A stretch of DNA of 6,085 nucleotides, taken from assembly GCA_002352635.1 (NCBI GenBank), contig DEIT01000020.1, positions 2,922 through 9,006 of the forward strand. The letters are read 5' to 3'. The translations under genes and the position numbers were made by a program. This DNA is from Hyphomicrobiaceae bacterium UBA2767. GTDB lineage: Bacteria > Pseudomonadota > Alphaproteobacteria > Rhizobiales > Methyloligellaceae. This document shows positions 5,541 to 6,085 of this stretch, piece by piece (positions within the stretch are counted from its first letter, which is position 1; each line of letters opens with the position of its first letter). The notes under the pieces are model-generated. The model was not told the origin of the DNA, ran no database searches, and saw only the letters and a list, made by a program, of their open reading frames with translations.

Positions 5541-6085
5541 ATGAGCAGTTCAGAGCAGGCGCCTGAGCCAACAATGGACGAAATATTGGCGTCAATCAGG
5601 AAAATCATTTCCGATGATGAGCCAGGGAGTGCAGCGCAACCGGAAACTGCGTCGGCAGAGGCCGGTGCACAGGCGGCTGATACGCCAGAGGCTGCTGCGC
5701 CAGAGGGAGACGCTCTTGCAGACGATCTCGCCAACGCACTCAATGATACTCAAGAGTCAGCGCAAGCCACGGACGATATTCTCGATCTGACGGAAGTCGT
5801 TGAACAGCATGCTTCCGCTGAAGCGGTTGAGGTGTCTGCACCGCAACCAGAAGCACCTTCTCAACCGCCGCAGGGCGAAGCGCTCCAGAATGCGCTTGCG
5901 GGAATGGGCACCGAGATGGCGCCGGAACCTGCTGCCGAGGCCAGCGGTGAAAAGGATATTTCCGCATTGCTCGCAGAAGCAGGCGTCGAGGATACAGCAG
6001 GAGAGGGCCCGGCTGAACCGCCGCCGCCCCCCCTGGCTACAGAAGCACCGGCAGGTGACGAACTGAGCGCCATTCTCGGTAATGC
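5541..6085 (+). CDS. popZ: PopZ polar organizing protein (DUF2497), 3' end beyond the window
   Basis: The frame is open from the ATG at 5541 to the window edge (181 codons plus two bases). Residues 12-27 read MDEILASIRKIISDDE, the hallmark N-terminal helix of PopZ/DUF2497 (PF10691), which in Caulobacter binds client proteins such as ParB. An Ala/Glu/Pro-rich acidic disordered region follows (about 28-180), like the PED linker of PopZ. It contains DDILDLTEVVE (78-88), a short motif frequent in rhizobial homologues, two further short helices (EKDISALLAEAGVE 137-150 and DELSAILG 173-180) and a five-proline run (160-164). The C-terminal oligomerisation helices that build the polar matrix lie outside the window. 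The protein self-assembles at the cell pole, anchors the origin region and recruits cell-cycle regulators. In related genomes valS commonly follows, which I cannot see here. Confidence 0.93.
   Translation, partial: MSSSEQAPEPTMDEILASIRKIISDDEPGSAAQPETASAEAGAQAADTPEAAAPEGDALADDLANALNDTQESAQATDDILDLTEVVEQHASAEAVEVSAPQPEAPSQPPQGEALQNALAGMGTEMAPEPAAEASGEKDISALLAEAGVEDTAGEGPAEPPPPPLATEAPAGDELSAILGN

Noticed and set aside
5861..6073. Minus-strand open frame of Ser/Ala/Gly-rich composition opposite popZ
   Set aside because: Its repetitive composition is what the antisense of an Ala/Glu/Pro-rich coding sequence produces. PopZ is unambiguous on the plus strand.

Overview
The window looks chromosomal and alphaproteobacterial, most likely from the order Hyphomicrobiales (Rhizobiales). 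The right half carries a gene order I know from that group: a divergent isoaspartate methyltransferase-family gene, then a TolC-type outer membrane efflux protein, then the polar organizing protein PopZ (DUF2497). PopZ is essentially restricted to Alphaproteobacteria. The small two-helix membrane protein at 2568-2837 also resembles rhizobial proteins from memory. The genus cannot be told from what is visible.

Layout, left to right. Positions 1-444 hold the 3' end of an unrecognised plus-strand gene with an Arg/Pro/Gln-rich tail. It converges, over a 24-base gap, on a minus-strand gene (469-2130). That gene encodes an N-terminal nitrate/nitrite-sensing-like (NIT) helical domain between membrane helices, joined to a seven-helix membrane domain of unknown function. 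Upstream of it on the same strand lies tRNA-Asn(GTT) (2292-2367). A short plus-strand membrane protein gene (2568-2837) then runs almost into tRNA-Cys(GCA) on the minus strand (2844-2917). The tRNA-Cys gene has a clear sigma70-type promoter.

From 3069 all genes are on the plus strand: the methyltransferase-family gene (3069-3722), tolC (3951-5414) and popZ (5541 to the window end, incomplete). The gaps of 228 and 126 bases suggest separate transcription units rather than one tight operon, although read-through is possible. TolC serves type I secretion and multidrug efflux at the outer membrane, and PopZ builds the polar matrix that anchors chromosome origins. The adjacency is a conserved neighbourhood, not evidence of a shared pathway.

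Most of the window is ordinary core genome. The least ordinary parts are the NIT-plus-seven-helix protein with no recognisable signalling output domain, the two perfect palindromes just upstream of its preferred start, and the methyltransferase homologue that lacks the usual substrate/active-site motif. I see no CRISPR array, insertion sequence, prophage or defence system.
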